From positions 444,501-508,500 of the forward strand of contig NC_132984.1 of the NCBI RefSeq assembly GCF_047496725.1: 64,000 nt of DNA, read 5' to 3'. The notes under the pieces were generated by a model, which was not told the origin of the DNA, did no database searches, and was given only the letters and a program-made list of their open reading frames with translations. The stretch comes from Anoplolepis gracilipes. Its lineage: Eukaryota; Arthropoda; Insecta; Hymenoptera; Formicidae. Below, in pieces: positions 1 through 14,900 of the stretch. The translations under genes and the position numbers were made by a program. Each line of letters starts with the position of its first letter. The stretch's first letter is position 1.

Positions 1-3000
1 AATGAGAATTTGGTCCCGGTTACAAACAGACGGTACATGTCTTTTATTTGTTATTCTTCACTTTCTTAAAGATAATTCAAGCAGTATACAATATGTTGGT
101 CGCGATTTCTCTTCGCGATTAAATTTCGAGATGATTGTAAATTAAAAATTGTTTTTACACATTAACAGATGTCTGTGTGAACTGGCGAAGCAAATCGGCT
201 TCCAAGAGCAAGCGCAGAAAATTTTTCAATTGGAGCAGCAACTATGTACATTTAGACACGTGGCAAGTATTATGAATAATTATAATGCTTAATTTCTCGA
301 ACACTATATAGTTAGATCCATCTTTGTTAAAATTTTAAAGAACATATTTTTACAGATCCATTTACTGATCACATCAATAGTAACAAAACATCACAAAAGC
401 ATGTCGATTACATTTAAATTTAAATTATTCTTAAGGGTTTATTCTTATAAAAAATAATATAATTATTAAAAATAATATAATAATATAATTACTTGTATAT
501 TTATATGAAATAATGAATATTTATTATAAATTATGAAAGCAAACAAGCAACATTCGAAAAGAGCTCATTAAACGTTTCATTAACAGCAACCAGAAATGGT
601 CAGACGGGATATCAAATTCGCGCGTTCGCTGAGCATCGCGACAAAGTTGAAGTTTCCATTTCCTCACATGGTCGCCGTGGTCGTGAAGGAGCGCAGCGGC
701 GGTGGCCTGCAATTGCTAACACAAGGAACTGCCGATATAATTCTCGACTCATGCATCGAATACTGGGATGGTCATGATCTCTGTCCTCTTTCCGCATTGG
801 ACAGGTACGTCGTTATCCTATCTGTCGAGTTTTTCTTGCGCATACTTTTTTTGAAAGGTTTTTTTTAGATGTTCAGCCAATTACGCTCATAATGGCCGAA
901 TGTTTTAGAAACGTTTTTTATTGGATATCTCTTAGACGCTCTAACGATCTTTCTTTTTGTCGTTGCAGAAAGAAAGTGCAGGACTTTTATCAGAGAACGA
1001 GTCTGACCTCGTACTGCACCGCGTTTGCTTATCGACCATTAACACGCGCCATCAGTGAGAAGATGTCCGAAATATATCTGGAACTGCCCGCGGACAGTAA
1101 ACACTTGTACACACCCCACAGGAGTCCGACTCCTCTGCCGTGGGACTTTAGGAATGTTCTCGATCCCAGAGCACGAGGAATACTCGGGCAGTTTCATTCG
1201 ACAGGTTGATGCAGTCGTTAATCTGATATATTTTTTTTAATAACCAGACAAAAGTCTTAATACTTGTAAGATTAAGAATAGCAAAAGTAAAACGAGAAAA
1301 AAATTATTTTATTTTCGCTATTTTTTTTTAAAGTTTAGTCTTCACATTCGATATATTTTTATATGAATATTATTTATTTATTTTTATATTAAAATTTTTT
1401 TGAACAAAATAAATTTTTACCGTACAAATATTTTAACTAGAAAATGTCGTTTGCTTCTTTTTAGATTCTTTGTTATGCAACGAAAATAAAGATGACGATA
1501 TAAGCGACGTCGAAGGTTGCTTCGACGTTCAGTGTAATCAAGTCTTCATCGGCATGGTCACCATGCAATATCAAGCACAAACGGACATGGTACGATAATC
1601 GATTTTTTCATATATATATACAGAGATGGAAAAGTTACTTTTAAAAAGTAACTAGTTATCATTATCGTTACTTAAAAAGTAACAAATAGTTACTTTTTTC
1701 GTTACTTTTTTAATGTCAAAACAAGATGAAAAATCAAAATATATACTTTTATTTTATTTAAAAAATTAATAATTAAAATATTGAAATATCAATAAATTAT
1801 TTAAAATTTTTTATTTCAAATTTGTAAAACCATAAATAATAAAGAAAAAATTTTAAAACACTCATAGTATAAATAAAAAAATTTTGGTTTGCATTAAATT
1901 TATAAATATAGTCAAATATACAATATATTTTTTGTATTCTCATAATTTTGTTTAAAACCTTTAATATAATAATTTTAAATTTACAATATAATTATCTGTT
2001 GGTAATTGAAGATTGAATATACGAAAATAGAAAACATAATATGTCATAAATAGGAAATAGGTTCCAGATATAAAAAGTAACGATAAAAGTAACTGTTAAA
2101 TTCGTTACCGCTACAAAAAAAAATATTCGCGCCGTTATCATTTCGTTATCAAAAAAAAGTAACGGCGTTACTAGTAACGCGTTACTTCCCAATATATTCC
2201 CCTGTATATATATATTTATTTATTTATTTATATTATTTATAAATATTTTTTTTAATGAGTACAGGTACAACTAATCGAACAATTGGATAGGGCGTGTATA
2301 AGGTTCGTCCACTTCAGTAAAGAGAACGAGTTGCGCTCGCGTGTCTTCTCAGAGAAGATGGGTCTAGAGAGCGGCTGGAATTGCCACATCTCGTTACTTA
2401 GCGAGGGAGCCAGGTATCGCGTGTTAGCACACGACATTTTCTGTCATTGAATGTCTCTCGAACTTCTATGGAGCATATCTGTAACTTTTTTTTGATCGTC
2501 AATGCCTCTAATCTGACGCTTCTGATTCTTTTGGTTACACAGCACTAAGAGATTCTTTTTCAAGAAGAAAATTTAAGAAGACAAAATTTATTTGAAAGAA
2601 CAAAGATTAGAGGAAAACGATTATAAAAAGAAAGTATTTTCGACCGAAAGGGGTTTGTAGGATCGGCAGACATGCAATCATACAGAAAGGCTGCACACAT
2701 ATTAACGATTAGTGATTTTCTAATTCTCGTTAGAGAGAGTGTCACAAGGCTTGAATGTAAGATGTATACGTGTATATTACAGGAGACAACAATGGTTGGA
2801 GAGATATCCGCATATGCCCCTGCCGTATATGTTTGTCTATACGTCTTTTTTTACCTCTGTTATTGTTAACCTCGATCTGCATGTTTATACGTCATTATTA
2901 GGGATGTCTCGAAGAGAATGTAATTTTTTTTGTAATCGATTTAGTACGTTTGAGAATTTAAATAGATTCAAAAAATTAATCGTTTCTTCAAAGATCGTGA

Positions 3001-6000
3001 ATTTCTAAGATTCTTTAAGACTTTTGACAATCGAGAATTGAATTGAGTCTAAAAAAAAATTGAATTTTATGATGGAGGGAGAGATGAAAAATTTTCCCTT
3101 CTAAATTCTCTGAGACGTCCTACATCTAATCTCAGATAATGCCACACGATCGTTTGGCTGCAGTGTTCTAATACTTGATACGTGATACTAATATTTCCTT
3201 CTATATTCGGGACGTCGAATCGCAAGTCTACGTGTGTAACTGATAGTAGTACTTTATACCAGGGTGTCTACTTTCTGGAAAAATCTGGAATTTTCAAAAA
3301 AAGAAAATCAGATAATTTTCATAAAGCTTTGTTAGAATTCTGACAATTTTTGAAAATTCTCTTTAATAATTTTACATTGTTATAAATTACATTGTTTAAA
3401 ATAAGTTATATATATAAATAGATATTCAATATCTTAGTGAAATATTGAGTAAGTACAGTATACATACAAAAAAAATTATTTTAAAAGTTGTCTCTCACAA
3501 TTTTCAAAATGGACCTGAAATTTGAAACAAAAATTCTTAGAGATTTTTTTTTACAAGATTTCAGTAGAAACCTTTGTATACTTTGTCCCGCATCAATTCT
3601 GTTATGTAATTATATTCCTGAACAAAGTTGGAGCGGTAACGAGATTGCGAATCGACGCCCGGCATTTGATCACGCGATCTACACGAACACTCATACGAGA
3701 TGAAGAAAAGATACACGTTCATATATACTTGATTGTAACTAACACACACACACATGACAATATCAGGTCCGAGAGTCCAGTGGGTTGGTGGGTGAGCCAG
3801 GCAGCAGCCATGTCCTCACCCACTCCTTCACCCACGGCCCAATCTCATCAGCCTAATTACTCCTGCATGGACGAGGCCAGCCACTTGCTTAATCGTGTCT
3901 TACCTCGGTACGTTACCGATTACATGTAGAGATTAATACAGCTCACTATTATTATAAAGTCAAATTTTTCCTTTGCTTCTCAAAGAAAAAAGAAAGAAAG
4001 AAATTGAAAGGAAAAAATTAATATTCGTAGAATGCATAAGCTATCTTAATAAAAGTTGCAAAAATAGAAACTGACTTTTAAAAAGTTTCAACCAGAGAAG
4101 TAGCTTAAGATTTCTTCATTACATTTTTATTATTTAGAAATTGATGGACAAGATTTGATCAGAAAACTCTCTTATGCATTCTATGGTTAATTGCAAAAAT
4201 ATGCAGCATGACAAACAAATGTTCGACAATTTAAAAGCTTTGTCGAATCCGCGACAACCTGACGCAATCTCTTGGCTTCTGGCAATCTGCGTTGACGTGT
4301 TTATATCGATGACGATTTAACTTAGGGAAATCAAGGCTGTATTCATCAAGAAGAAATGCCTTTTATTTTAGCACCAACCTGAACAGCAGCCGAGCAATGA
4401 GTATGTCGGCGCCAAGCGCCATCAACACGGACTTCACGACAGTGAAATTCGACGACGAGACTACCGAGTGGAACAACACGGGAACCTCACAGGCAAAGAG
4501 CGCCATGAGTCACAGGTAGGAAGCAATGTCTAAAAAATGCGTGGTCGATGAAGATTTAATTTTAATTTTTTTAACTCTCGAGCGAATTATGTACTTCAGG
4601 GAACAGGACACTATGAGAAGCGAAGATAGCGTCCTGGTGCAGAGCGTCGACCTAGGGTCGGGTCAGGAGGCCTGGAGGTCCTTGAGCTGCCTCACCGATA
4701 GCACCGAGCAAAGCGCACCGGTCAACTTTGATCTGTCCAACAGAGTAGGAATCTCTTCTTTTCGAATTAAGCAATACAATTATTATCTAACAATAATTAT
4801 GTATATTTTATACGTAATATGTATATCACATATAAAACTGACTTGTACCTTAAATAGGCGAAACTGCCGAGAGGCATAGACAAGATACGTCCACACATAG
4901 AGCTAATCGACAACGTGCCCCTGCTCGTGTCCCTATTTACCGACTGCAACACCACGGTGACCCGCGAGATGTTGCACATCATGCAGGATTATGGCGAGGT
5001 GGTGTGCGTGCTCGGCTCATCCGCCAACGCCGAGAACATGCCGATCTTCATGCAGGCTGACGCCGGGTAATTTTACTTCCCTTGTGATCTACAATCTAGT
5101 AAGATTCTCAACGAAACTAAGATTCTGAACGCGATTCTTAATGACCGCGAGTTTTATAAAAGCTTTGTAAATGAATCGTGCAGAGTGGCGGTGGAGCCAT
5201 TGTATCCCCAGGTATGTCAGAAACTCCCCGTCCTGGTGTCCACCACAGAGGACCAAGGGATCTCTCCCGTCGACCTCAGTAGGACGCTCAACTCCGTCGC
5301 GTGCTCGCTGAGCGTGAGGCGCGAGGATCCTGTAGCGATTTTCCATCTCATTATGGAGGTACGACGTTATACTCGACGTATACTTGGACGGTGTCTACAT
5401 CTTCCTTATATTTTTCCTGTACGCACAGGCTCGTCATTACATGAAGAATCTATGGAACTGCATGCAATTCTGGCTCTGCTGCTCGGTCACGCTCGCCTTC
5501 ACGCAAACATTGTCAGCATTCTTGCTACTGCCGCCGCTGTTCTCCATCGATCAGATACTCTGGCTTTGTTGCTTGATTATCCCCGTGCTGTCGACGTCCA
5601 TGATCGCCACGCCGATAGATCCAACGATAATGCAACGCGCGACTGGGAAGAATCAATGCACAGTCAACGGGGAGGTGAGAAAGGGTGGTGAATACGAGTA
5701 TAAGAATCCTCTCCGAAATTTAAATTAAATCTGTTAAAAAAAAAGAAAAAATAGAAGTCTACTCTTATTTCTCAATGCAATTCATTTAAGGGGTTCATAA
5801 ATTGTTTATTATCTACAGCTAATCCGAGCAGCGTTCCTAGAAATAAAAGGAGAATAAAGTTAATATGGAATGTTTTATATATATATATATAGATCATGCT
5901 ATTCGTGCTATGGTGCTACGGTAGCAAGTTCCTGCCAACAGTGATCACAGTGATCCTGTCGCAGTGTGTCTCTTTTCTGTCCCTCTGCCCCATCTACATG

Positions 6001-7403
6001 CCGCAGAACTCCAAGTGCCTGTACATATATCCGGATCCGCGGGACCAGATTTGGAGCGGCTGGGGCAGCAAGCCTATCGTCATCCTGGTCGTACAGCATT
6101 TTGCTCTAACTCTCATAGTCCTGCATTTTGGTAATTATTCCACCATTCAATATGATATTATTATAATGTATTATTGATATATTGGATTTTATTTCAAAAA
6201 TTATCTATTTGTGAAATAGAATTACAAACGATAATTTTTAAATTTTTGTAAACCGAAATAATAACTACTGATTACAAATTCACTTTTATCTTGCTTCTGC
6301 AAGTACATTTCAAACTTTTCCAATCCTTTTTTAAGAGAAAACTAATAATCTTTTTTCAAACAAATTGAAAAGAACAAATTTTAAGAGAAAAATTTCTGTA
6401 TATTAATAATATATACATTAAAAATGTCCACAATGAAAGCTTGTTCATTAATATTAATCTTTTCTCTTTCAGTTACGATATCCATCAGCTTTGTGCACAG
6501 GGAATACTCAATATGGAGGAAAAATCCTATGAATAATTGCAGTTGGTTTGTTAGTGTGCTTATTGTGTAAGTAAAAGATTCTAATCAAATAATCAAAGTT
6601 AGGAAAGTTACTTTAGAAAAATAATTTGTTATTGTTACTCAAAATATAAAGAGGCATAAAATTTTTGTTCTTGTTTAATCACAAGGCCAAATTATATATA
6701 AAATATACTCACATAAAATTTTATATTTTTAAAATTGATATAAAGTATATAATAATTTTAATAATAACTTTTAATTATAATCTTAATTTCTCAGAAAAAA
6801 CTTTTTCCAAAAATATTGCAATGAAAATCTTTTTTCTTAAAAATTTAAACTTCTTTAAGCATAAGTTTTTCTTAATTGTTTTTTTTAATAGATTTTTAAA
6901 GGCCAACATTGTCGGTTTTTTTTGGATATTTTAACTGCAGCAATTTTAAAATCCTTACATGATATGCTAAATTACACTTGTTTTTACTCTGCAAAAGTTA
7001 CTCGTACTTACCAATCCTGAATACTAGTAGAGATGATAATGTTTTAAGGTACAATTAGTCATTGCATTATTATTACAGATTATGTGTGCAGGCAGCATTC
7101 TCCGGCATAGTGTTCCGCCGATTTTGGCGAGAAGAAGGCAAAAAGATCGAAAACTTTCCGATATACGTGCCATTGTTCTTTTTACTCTCTATTCCGTTAA
7201 CGTTTGTGATTAACGAATTGATGAAGTGGCAAGAAATCAAGTAAGCTTATCCTTTTCTAAATGATTTTAATCGTTCATAAAATAAAAATACTATCCGATT
7301 CGTTAAATTAATATTTCTGCCTCATTTCAGAGTCAACGTTAGGTACCAGAAAAGAGCACGTCTAGAATTTGGCACAAAACTGGGAATGAATTCACCATTT
7401 TAG
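1..7403 (+). CDS. TMEM94: TMEM94, 3' portion (5' end outside window)
   Basis: Exons 1-32, 169-266, 594-804, 969-1204, 1465-1589, 2265-2413, 3767-3907, 4372-4515, 4600-4744, 4858-5066, 5184-5358, 5429-5674, 5893-6130, 6473-6566, 7079-7240 and 7331-7403 give 825 codons and a TAG stop, with consistent phases throughout. The protein matches the TMEM94 family, a P-type-ATPase-like multipass ER protein reported to take part in Mg2+ uptake (family knowledge). Recognisable segments are CELAKQIGF, FARSLSIATKLKFPFPHM, IRPHIELIDNVPLLVSLF and GEVVCVLGSSAN. A hydrophobic C-terminal half, from about 5440 to 7230, forms several membrane helices. At the position of the P-type DGxND loop the chain reads GSSANAENMP, so the Mg-binding aspartate is absent; I recall the human protein being similar here. 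The introns after 1589 and 2413 hold repeats. The junction at 266/594 is the least certain: an alternative is 259/587. The N-terminal half lies off the window. Confidence 0.93.
1621..2204. mobile_element. Non-autonomous hAT-like element in a TMEM94 intron
   Basis: A 584-bp insertion starts CAGAGATGGAAAAGTTACTT and ends with sequence whose reverse complement starts CAGGGGAATATATTGGGAAG. Both ends are rich in GTTAC/GTAAC repeats. TATATATA lies on both sides, compatible with an 8-bp target duplication, although the flank is low-complexity. No transposase ORF is present. A related copy lies at 25029-25529. Confidence 0.7.
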
Positions 7404-8978
7404 TTTGGTTCGCGGCATCGTTTGTCTTCAAAGTATCACAAATGTGTTTAAAAAAAGAAATACGGGTATAATATTAAGTGTATTATAACTTGATTATTTC
7501 GAGATCACTTGAACAGACTGTTAAGGCACAGATACGTAAGAAGATACGGTAATACAATTCCTATTTTTTCTCCTATAAATAGTATAAATATATATATTGT
7601 AATTTATATAGAATTTCAGTGTCATATATATTTAAAGTATTTGTAGAGGACAAACACATCTGCGGTTGTCTCTTACTAGTCTGTTCAAATCATTTTGAAT
7701 AGATATTTGCAGAGCCATTAATATATAGGAATAATTACAAATATACTGATATTACACTTCAGTTGTCACAATCTCTAAGGATTTAGAAGGGTTTCGGAAA
7801 GAGATTTATGTACTTATCACGTCGTCTCAAATATTGCCAAACGATACGAACAGAACACTGGTATTTTTCTATAGCGACGTGCGTATTTATAATTTACAAT
7901 GTGATGACGAACACAGACAGAGTCATCAATTACGAGCTTAAACGAGCGTCTTGCAGAATTTCTTTCATGCAATATACATTGCAAAATAGTTTCTATTACA
8001 TTTTGTAAGATCGCTTGATTTGATTAAAGTGAGCCTTTGACGAGTTTCTTTGTACAAGTTGCAATAATAATTGAAGTGCGTCATTTTTTCTCGTGATTCT
8101 ATCTATAATTCAAGATGCCCAAATATAGATATTATCGATCCCTAAATTATTATATCGTTAAAGAAAAACGATTCATTATAATTTAGTAGCAAAAATCTTA
8201 AAATAATTTTAAAAATTTTAAAATTTTTCTGAAAAACTTAATTCAGAAATTATTTCAGAATTCGTAGCAACGCGAGAGTACCTGATAAGTCTGAGGCATC
8301 TTGTTTTTGATGATCTTAGTGTTATATAGATTAACTTGTATATAAATGTTCCTATTGTAATAGTAATTTATTTGTGTTTAGCGCGATTATTATATAAATT
8401 AGAAAATTTTAGCGAATTAAATGTACTCGGCGAGAGATTGTGACTGCGAGTCACTCCTATCAAAAAGCTCGAATTTAAAAGTCTCGCTGGTACGAGGTTT
8501 TTTGGTTGTGAAGTAGTCCTCAGTCAGATATTTTGATCGTACAAACTTGTCGACTCTCTACCGCAAGTGATAGAATACGATGTGATTGTCGAGATTTTGG
8601 TTTTTAAACAGAAATACAGTCAACTCTCTGTATTCTTGGCAAAATTTAATTTTTCTCCTTGCGTTCCTTCATCGTTCCACACTACTGATATTCTAAACAA
8701 GTATCATATCCTGTCTCTCGCTCATCTTTTCGCACTAAATTAGTCAATTGGGAATTGAAGAAAATTAAGAATAGAGATTTCACAATTTCGATAAATCAAG
8801 GATACAAATGTTCGATTCTAAACAATTTTTAAAGTTCGATTAACGTGGCACATATTCATTTTTAGATTAAACTTTTTGCGATAAAAAAATATATTGCAAT
8901 AACAAAATAATATATATTTAATATTGTAAAATATAAATTTATTTGTTCATTAGAGAAATACTTGATTCCTGCGCTGGT
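7404..8978. other. Convergent 3' region between TMEM94 and PIGG
   Basis: This 1.6 kb holds no credible coding exon. It must contain the 3' untranslated sequence of TMEM94 on the plus strand and that of PIGG on the minus strand. The short open frame at 7808-8008 has no family resemblance and no splice context. I saw no repeat or RNA gene. Confidence 0.6.
8938..8943 (-). terminator. Poly(A) signal of PIGG
   Basis: AATAAA on the minus strand, 36 nt beyond the PIGG stop codon. It is the first good signal downstream. Confidence 0.6.
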
Positions 8979-11900
8979 TTAATCTTTGTAACTAGGAATT
9001 AGCGCAGCTTGCAATGTAATCACAATCAATGCCAATAGCACGCTACAGCACATTATCGCAGAATACGTTGCTTCATACAATAATTTCGGTGAAAACACCG
9101 ACCATATGAAAAGATGATGACGCTGGGCAACAACAATGATCATATAAACGGTCATCGTTAGTAATCTCCACGCGATATAAGTTCTGCTCGTGCGCGCAAC
9201 GATATTCATGCTGTAATATAAACAATTAAAACATTCCTTCGTAATGATTCATTGACTGATTGAAAGAAAAGGAACTCGCGAAACAACTTACCAATGTGTA
9301 TCGCTTGACTGTCGATGATAAACGAGCAGGAAATAAGCGAGGACGGGCGCAGAATAGGTATTGACGATTAAATACGCACCGGTAATTAACGGCATGTAGG
9401 AACGCAAACCGACATATCCCGCCGCGATGTTTATACTCGCGAGGCTATTGGAATTTCCCTGAAACATTAATCACACATTATATTAGAATAAATGATTACC
9501 TTTAATTCCTAACAAAATAAATATTCCGAATTCTCAACAACAAGTTTATCACACTTTTCATCAAAACAAAAATTTTATATAATTAATTATAATAATAAAA
9601 TGTCATCTATTGATATAAGACACTTTGTAACTGAAACGTGTGATAAACTTTTATCAATTTCCACATATGATATTAATAATATATGTTATTTATGACAATA
9701 TTAACACGGGAACAAGGATTTTACACATATTAGATATTAGAGAGAAAAATCAAACAGCGCTAAATTCATTTTGGCCTTTTAATGAAAATTTGAGACTCGA
9801 AAAAGTGAAAATAGATTCGATATATTAAATAGAGCACGGTAAAAGAAATATTTGAATTTTTCTGTGCAAATTATGTAATCAAAGGCCTATTTTTTACTTC
9901 AGGAAGATATATATGTTAAGATATATTATTTTTATTATATTTACATTTATTATTTAGCATTTAAATATATTTATTATTATATATTAAATTTTATATTTAA
10001 ATTGTAATCAATTAAATTATATTCAATTTTGTGTTTAAATATAATTTTAATATATTAATACAGAATCAATAAAGAATCAAGGACTTGGAAAATTCACCTG
10101 ACGAGATATCTACCTGATAGAAATAAAATACGTTGCCGAGCCAGCAGTGCACGAAGACACCGAGCTCGAGTGTTAAATCATTTTCTTTCAATGCAGACTC
10201 GATCATCAAGCTCGCGACGATCTGTAACGGTAACAAGATCACATTGTATGGTTGATGCAGCATTGCTGAGATCATCACCCAGAAATTGATGATAAGAAGT
10301 AGCATTATACTCGCGAAACGATGCTTATCGCATCTAATTATTAATGCCACTCGATAGCCATAGCTTAGGAGGAACAGAAGTGTTATTCCCCAAAACATCT
10401 GTACTTCGTATATTCCACTACGGCAAACGAAATTTAAATATGTTATTTGTTATTACTATGCCAGTAATTACTTCGACAAATAATTTAGAAATTAAATTTG
10501 ATACGGAATATATATACTAATTGTACAGTTAAACAAAAAAAACATATAAAAGAGAATTATCATTTTCTGCAATTTTTTTATGTTGATTATGGTCTCCAAA
10601 ATTTCTCCAAAATTACTTATCAGAAAAATATTATTTATTATCATAAATATTCACAAATAGAAGGATAGAGAAATCTGTGATTAAAGTTGCAAAAGAAACT
10701 GTTTTAATATATTTTAAACTTCTCACAGAAAATTGGAGAAATTTTATTAATCAACATTAAGTACGTTGTCAGAACTTTTAACTGTCAAGAGAAATTTGTT
10801 GTGTCGATTATATTTAACAGAGATATACACAAATTATTATAGAAAATTATGAATTGTGATTTACTAAATTTTTTCAACATATTTATTTAAACTTAAGAAT
10901 TGCTGAATATGTGATATCAAAATTGACAAAGTCAAAGTAGTGAAATCAATAGAGCGGATATCAAAATTTAAAAAACTCTATCAGTTATATTTTTTATTAA
11001 TTTTTAATTTATCAATTTTGACAGCAGTATTTGTCAACCTGGAAAATCTTTAAATTTAATTTATACTATAGTTTAAACAGGAATAAATATATAAAAAAAA
11101 TATCTGGCAAATTCTTAATTATGATGAAACATCACAATTTTCCTTCAATCAATTCTATATTTAATCATTTAATCAATTTTATTAAGCAACGCAACAAATT
11201 TCTTGAAAAAAAAAAAAAAAAGATTAAAAGTTGTAATAATATTTGATTTTAATTAATGATTAAATTTTTTCAACACATCACGCATATAATAGTTCTAAAA
11301 CAAAATACATTAATTTCTTAAAATTGTATAAAGTATGAATAGAATAATTGAGAGATCAAGATATCGTATTCAGAAATTACGAAAAATGATCTTTCTCATA
11401 TTAAAAAAAGTTATTTTTGTTTAAACTGTGTTATATATTTACCTCGACGAGAAATATAATGGAATCTTCAAAACGGCATTGTTGGCCATGTGACGAAGAT
11501 ATATACATGCCGCAATGGCCGTATTAAATATTAACGATCGCCGTCTGTATTCTTTGTCTTCGCATTTGCATGCGATCCAGATTAGAAGAACGAGCGCTGT
11601 AAAATGAATATTATATTGGATTAACTTGTCGCAAAATATTTATGTAATCATCACCATGATTCAAGATTCTCTCACCAACTAAAAGCAGGAGCGTCATCCC
11701 AATTTTGCTGTCGTCTTCCTTCAACCAGCGAGCTAGATCAGGTAGATGCGCCCATTTGTCACCGGTGCTGTTTAGCTTTCGCAGAACTCTGTGCCCTATC
11801 AGTAGCAATAATAGCTTAACGCAAAGTTGTATGTAGCGTGGATGCCTAGAATTCCCGTAACGTCGATCCACCCCAGTTCGTACCCTTAGATCGCTATTGT

Positions 11901-14900
11901 ATACCACACTGTTAGCTGTAGGCGAAAGATTCAGCTGCGACGCAACAGACATTCGAATCTGACTCGAATTTTCTTTTTTTTTTTATATAGAGCGAAAAAA
12001 ACATAACGGAATTAATTAATAGCGAATTTCGAAAACTTGATTTCAAAAAAGTGTCCTATTTTACAGATGTGTCATTTTTTTCTCACTCTGTATCTAACAT
12101 GAAACCGGTTATTAGATCCTCCATGCATAAAAATAATATATATAAATTTTCTTTCTTTTTGAAATTTATTAATTTTTATCAATTAATTGTTATCCTTTTT
12201 TAGATAAAAAATAATGCATTCAACGAGACTCGAAAGAAAAAAACATACTATCGTTCATATGCGAGGAACCTTCTGAAGCAACGATAGAGGAAGTATGAGA
12301 CTGCGGTGGACCAGAAGAAATACCACGTCTGATGCTCCTCCTCGATGAAGCTGCTACCGGCGAGACTCACTACGTGCAATAACGCGCCGATTTCAAACAT
12401 CCCACGTATCCTTGGCTTGTTTGTGAGCTATGTAATATAATTAAAAATTATATTAAGTATCTTTCAACGAGAATATTTTATTTATTTATGTTTGTAAAGC
12501 TCTCGTAAGTAAAAAATGTAATAGAAACTCTATTATCAGATTCATATGTCACGAAAAAATTATAGAGGCAACATATTTTCTTTTGTAGATATCTTATAAA
12601 ATGGTTTTGAAAATTTTTTAATTTTTAAATTTATTTTGTTTAAATTTGCAATACATGAATAAATCTGTAGACATTATTTAACTAACAGTTATCGCTCCTA
12701 ATCTACATATTTTTATATTTAAAAATTAAATAAAATTTCTTACCTTTATGAGAGATAAGTTGCTGTTTATGCAAAGATTGCAGTTTATGTACAAGATGCT
12801 GCCAATGAGTAGGAACAATAGAACATTGAATATACTCGGGTGAAATAAAGTCATATTTTTAAAATTGTAAAAGCAATATATTCCCAGGCACGAGAAAAAA
12901 CATATCAAGAAAGATGCAGTTCCTTTGTGCGTAGCCCAAGCTACCTTTCGCGCAAAAAACAAAATGACAAGTATCTGAAAGATGTAGAATAATTTATACA
13001 TTTCTTAAAATCTCTCTCTGTTTAGAAAAAATTGTATTTATCTACAGAAAATTATATCTATTAGAAATTTTATATATATAATTATATATCTAGATAGCAG
13101 AAAGGATTCCTATTTCGAGAATTAAATTTAATATTATAATATTATAAAATATCATATTTGAATCCTTGATCTCTTTATACTAGCAATGTTTAAATCATCC
13201 GTCTATTTTACTCACTTGACACTGAAGGAACATAGCAAGAGCCATCGGACGAAAGTCGTACTCGATTATGCTGCTGATTAGAGCGTCCTTCATTTCTGTA
13301 AGGATCGCGTTATAAGATGAGACAATCATCTCAACCATCCTACTCGATTTCTCATTTGTTTTCAACCAAGCAGCATGTAAATTCATAGTGTTCAAATACT
13401 TCTGGTATACATCTAAAAGATATTGTATTCATGCTCTATTCAAAATTTCTAAGAAAATAAAGCTCTACATAACTAGTATAAAATTTTCTTTCTTCTTAAT
13501 ATATCTGTTCCTAAATATTTAAATTTTTAAATGTTTCTGAATTCTGGAGATCTTAGATCTTAAATTCTTATATAAGTGGATTTGCCAATTTCTTAATTTC
13601 TCTATTCCTAAAATTTTAAATTTCTCACCTTCTTGGCTATTAATTTCCTATTAATATATTCGAAGATTCGTGAATAATTCTTAAATCAATACTCACATTC
13701 AATTTGTGATTCTCGATAGACGAGCTTCCGAAAACGATCGAGCACCTGTCTCGAATTGTAATGGAGAAGAAATAGCCGCTTGGTATCGTCAAGATCGTAA
13801 ATGTTGTCCAAGAACGAAGAGCCAAGATTTGCGGAAGGAAGAGGTAATCCAAAGGCAGTTGATAATGTTGCCGCTATGTCGAGTTGCTCGATCTCGATCG
13901 GTTCACCGTCTTTCTGATGAGAACAACGAGTCCCTCCTATCGCGATAAACGGCACCGTTGTCTCTTGTGGCGTCGAACCGCCGTGGCCACCCGAATCTTT
14001 CATCCCATGATCGCCACAGATGATGAAGAGTGTGGGTATCCCATCGGTGTTCTAAGGATGACCAGCAAGTACGTAAAAAACTGCTAGTGAATACTGATTT
14101 TATTATGTGTTAAATAAATGTAATCTAACTATAATTTTCACAAGGTAATATCTTGTAAACATTATATGCAATATATCCTAAAATATATATCATAGAAATA
14201 AAAATAAATTATGTCTAAATGAAAAAATCTTTCTGTTTACTTCCGAGTACAGAAAAGAAAAAAAATAAAGATAGTAGAATTAAATAATTGTATAAAAGAC
14301 ATATGGAACAACCAAATTAAAGTTGAAATACATTAAAAGATGATTTTACTAGATAATTAAATAAAGAAAAAAAATTATGAGAATTAAAGCATTTTTCAGC
14401 TACTGACCCAATACTGTACTCTTTGAGCTATCTGATTGATGATTTCGTCCATTTCTTGTAGTTTGGGTTTAATCGATGCCCCAAATGGACCTTCAACATG
14501 ACCAATATGATCGAGTCCGAGATAATGGAGAATCATCACAGTCCAATCATTATAATTCAACTCGTGTTGTATGTGTCGAGTTACATTGTTGTCCACCTAT
14601 TCATAAAATTAACAATCTAATAAAAAATCCGTAAAAAAACCTAAGAATTATATAAATAAATAAAATAACAATTTATCAAAATATAGCTTGTTATCAGTGT
14701 AACATGTACTAATTACCTCTGTGAAGTCTGTAACAAAAAACGAAGTAGTACCATCATGGCGTTCAAATATATGAGGAAACAGAGAGAGCCAAGTGTCATC
14801 TCCATAAAATATTAATCTGTGCCCATACTTTTGCGCTTGAAGTAATAAATTATCGGTGTGCAGAGGTTTACTTCCAAAGTTCAGTACTATATCTATAAAA

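Noticed and set aside
1992..2192. 66-residue minus-strand ORF in a TMEM94 intron
   Set aside because: It lies inside a non-autonomous element built of GTTAC repeats and has no transposase similarity.
11031..11246. Lys/Asn-rich 71-residue ORF
   Set aside because: AT-rich composition inside a PIGG intron, with no splice or family support.
13706..14087. Plus-strand ORFs in the PIGG region
   Set aside because: They are antisense shadows of the PIGG exon at 13697-14051, which encodes the catalytic GDHGM motif.
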